The notes under the pieces are model-generated. The model was not told the origin of the DNA, ran no database searches, and saw only the letters and a program-made list of their open reading frames with translations. A stretch of DNA of 64,000 bases, taken from NCBI GenBank assembly GCA_037102815.1, contig BTPP01000007.1, forward strand, positions 2,294,001-2,358,000. Direction: 5' to 3'. The translations under genes and the position numbers were made by a program. Below, piece after piece: positions 61,493 through 64,000 of the stretch (positions are counted from its first letter, which is position 1; each line of letters starts with the position of its first letter). The stretch is from Neurospora intermedia. Lineage: Eukaryota; Ascomycota; Sordariomycetes; Sordariales; Sordariaceae.

Positions 61493-64000
61493 GATCACTT
61501 TTAAGGTACAAATATGGAGGCGATGATGCAAGGAGAAGGACGGCGGGATGGCGGTCGTTCGTCGTCGGTACAATGACTGGTTATCTGAGATGGTCCTGGT
61601 TGATGTGTGGAGGTTCGTTAATCAAGCAAGAGGCATTGACAGATTAAATGGTACCAGGAATGATAAGTAGCTGACATACAAGAATTGCAGGAGGTACATA
61701 ATAGTGACAGGAGAGGACAAAAGAAGATTAAATTAAATGTTTAATTTTCTGTACGTTACGGTGGTGAATTATAGCTTTTAATTATAGATGTCTAACTTTT
61801 ATAAGCATATACCTACTTTTCTATCATCTTATATGACATTCTATACCTTTAAGTCTAAATAGTGTAGGGATTAAGTTATATTAATATATAATTAAAATTT
61901 GATTGGGTAATATATATAGAAGAATAGTTATTCCTTAGTTAGTGTTGAAAGGAGCTAATAAAGATAGTAAAATGCTAATAAATTTAGTTTAATAAGAGCT
62001 TAATACAAAGTAATAATGTTAGGAGGCCAAGAGCCTATGCGAAGAAGTATCCTAACGGTTGATACTCTTATCCGTCGGTCGAGGCGTCGGACTATTAATA
62101 TTAGAGTTAATATCAAGTCGGGCTCGCGGGAAGGATAATGTGCTCGCTGTACAATACTCTAGTAGACCCGTTATAGGTATTTATCCTCTGCTTAGAAAGT
62201 AATTACGGGTTTAAACTATATTCGAGTTATTATTTTTATACTTTTAAATTTTATTTCTTTTACGACTCTATAACTAAGCTTTTTATAGGGAAGGGGGGAG
62301 AGGGGGTAGTATTATAGTATTAGCTCGTACTATACTTGGTACTATATTTAAGTATATACTTAGAAGGATGTTTATTCCCTTTATTATTTATTAGTATAAG
62401 GGATCTACAAGGAATATACGTAGGTAGGCCTTATAAAGAGCTTAAATAATAATTTGTTATGCGAAGATGTGCTTCACAAGTAATAACAATAGAGAATGAT
62501 AGAGTAAGCAACTGGTTGTTGGATAGAGTAATAATACGTAACGATTGATGATAGTCTTATTAAAGGAAATTGAAGATAAGACCTATCGCGAGCTTTAACT
62601 TAGGACCTCGTATACGACTTTACTAAGTATAAGTAAGATAAATATAAGGTTAGTATAATATAAATTGATGATCCGTTAACTTTAATAGAGGTTGACGGGA
62701 CGAATATTCTTATATAATAGATTATATACTCTAACGAACAACTATTATAATAAGATAGAATATTTAGGTATCTACTAGGAATGCCCTATAATATCTCCCC
62801 CTCGATAAAAGGAGAAGAGTGTTCGCTATCTACGTAATATTATTAAATCTAATTATATATATAAAAAGATCCGGTTATCTATTAGAGTCTCTATTTATTC
62901 GCCTATATTTAAATTAGCTAGTAAATATAAAAATGTACGCCTACCCGAATAGAGTATATAGTTCGATGACCTAGTACCGATCCCTTAGTAACTATATTCG
63001 TAATAAGGTAAGCGATTGTTAAATTTATCCTCCTCTATTTTATTGTTCTCGTCTATATAATATATATTTTAATGGGACTATTTACGTCCTAATAGAGAAT
63101 CCTCCTATTCCTAGTCGGTAGGAAGGTAGTTATAGCGAAGAGAGCGGGTAGAAGATAAAATATTAAAGCGAGAGCCCGAGCGAGCCGATATAGTATAAAG
63201 TTTGTCGGACAATCTAGTTAAGCCGGGTATAGGCTGAGGCGAAAGGTTGCTAGAATGAATACTATAAAGAGTAGTAATACTAAGAAGAGTATTGGGTATG
63301 CGAATTCTATTAATAAACGAAGTAGTAGGATAGCGTTAAATACGAAGCTCTTATACTTTTCCAAACTTAGTATAAAGGGATGTTAATTCTATTTATATTG
63401 TTTATATAATTCTTCCTTAATATTCATTAGAAGCCGCTAATACCGCAATCTATTTCTTTAAAGTGCTTGCTAATATTCCCTCAATCTCCTTACAAGAGAT
63501 AAAATTAATAAGTATTATAAATTCTCTACTAACCTCAATAGTACGGTTAACTACCTTCTCAACTATAGGAAGCTTATTCAAGGCTAACTTAGCGGGTATT
63601 ACTTAGGCGTAGTAAAGATAGCCAAATTTACTTAGCAAACTACCGATTTGCTTAGGAAGTCTAGTACTATAATTAGAGTACTAAATAGTAAGTAACGTTA
63701 CCTTCAAAGGGATACGATTAGTAAAATTAGTATTGCCGTTATATTTCTTATTAAAGGTAAGGTTAAGAGTTACCTTAATATTACAAACCAACTTATATTG
63801 CAAAAAAGAGTAATTGCCGGCGAATTATTTCTTATACTCCTCCTTATTTTTTATATATACTTTAACGATCTTCTCGATTTCCGTACGTAGTTCTTAATCG
63901 ACTTCAATGCTAAGATTAATGTAATTTTTATTATAATTAGCGAAGGTATTAGCGAAGGTCGGATATACTTTTCTTTTATTATTACTTTTACTAATAGTAG
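61493..64000. repeat. Promoter flank, then RIP-mutated AT-rich block C
   Basis: The first 250 bases are the upstream flank of the minus-strand gene. From about 61740 AT content rises, and from about 61900 the RIP composition (TpA excess, few CpA/TpG) sets in, though milder than in block A. No gene is seen. On the minus strand a purine-rich run near 62805-62820 (GAGGGGGAGA) is followed by a possible element end. That arrangement recalls the border of an LTR retroelement, but no protein domain confirmed it. Confidence 0.55.

Noticed and set aside
62000-62850. Possible LTR retroelement border in block C
   Set aside because: A purine-rich run and a plausible end are visible, but no capsid, integrase or polymerase motif was recognised, so no element is claimed.

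Overview
This window looks like a chromosome segment of a filamentous ascomycete (Pezizomycotina, most likely a Sordariomycete; I cannot name the genus). The genes carry short 55-95 bp introns with GT..CTAAC/CTGAC..AG signals. The products are typical of moulds. Gene-rich DNA alternates sharply with very AT-rich, gene-free blocks. In those blocks CpA and TpG are almost absent, TpA is in large excess and CpG is kept. This is the mark of repeat-induced point mutation (RIP).

Layout. Block A (1 to about 29390) is RIP-mutated repeat DNA with no intact gene. It holds a cluster of about twelve hairpin motifs (0.7-8 kb), a second family of palindromic AT motifs (13-17.5 kb) and several tandem arrays (units of 63/129/150, 72, 159, about 87, 140-145 and 34 bp). 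Gene island 1 (about 29390-35220) has a small RPEL-repeat protein and an ER-lumenal FKBP-type prolyl isomerase, followed by two short telomere-like tracts. Block B (about 35220-44215) holds a decayed Tad-type LINE and a decayed Tc1/mariner element, and is flanked by a 32-bp inverted repeat. Gene island 2 (about 44215-61740) has, on the plus strand, a TRK-type potassium transporter, DNA polymerase kappa, an unknown protein with four CxxC pairs, a MEMO1/Mho1-family protein and a plasma-membrane syntaxin. It ends with an unknown low-complexity protein on the minus strand. Block C (about 61740-64000) is again mostly RIP-mutated.

The genes are housekeeping functions (cation uptake, translesion synthesis, ER folding, exocytosis) and do not form an obvious pathway or cluster. 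The most unusual item is the syntaxin. Beyond its membrane anchor it has about 155 extra residues with four Lys-Arg sites. Two of these sites precede a nearly identical 13-residue motif that differs widely at synonymous codon positions. The tail would lie on the lumenal or extracellular side, where a Kex2-type protease could cut it. Other leads are a GC-AG intron in the FKBP gene, a probable single-base frameshift near the end of the RPEL gene, a tRNA-headed SINE-like element with a poly-A tail, and an AT-rich stretch (51.6-52.6 kb) that lacks the RIP signature.
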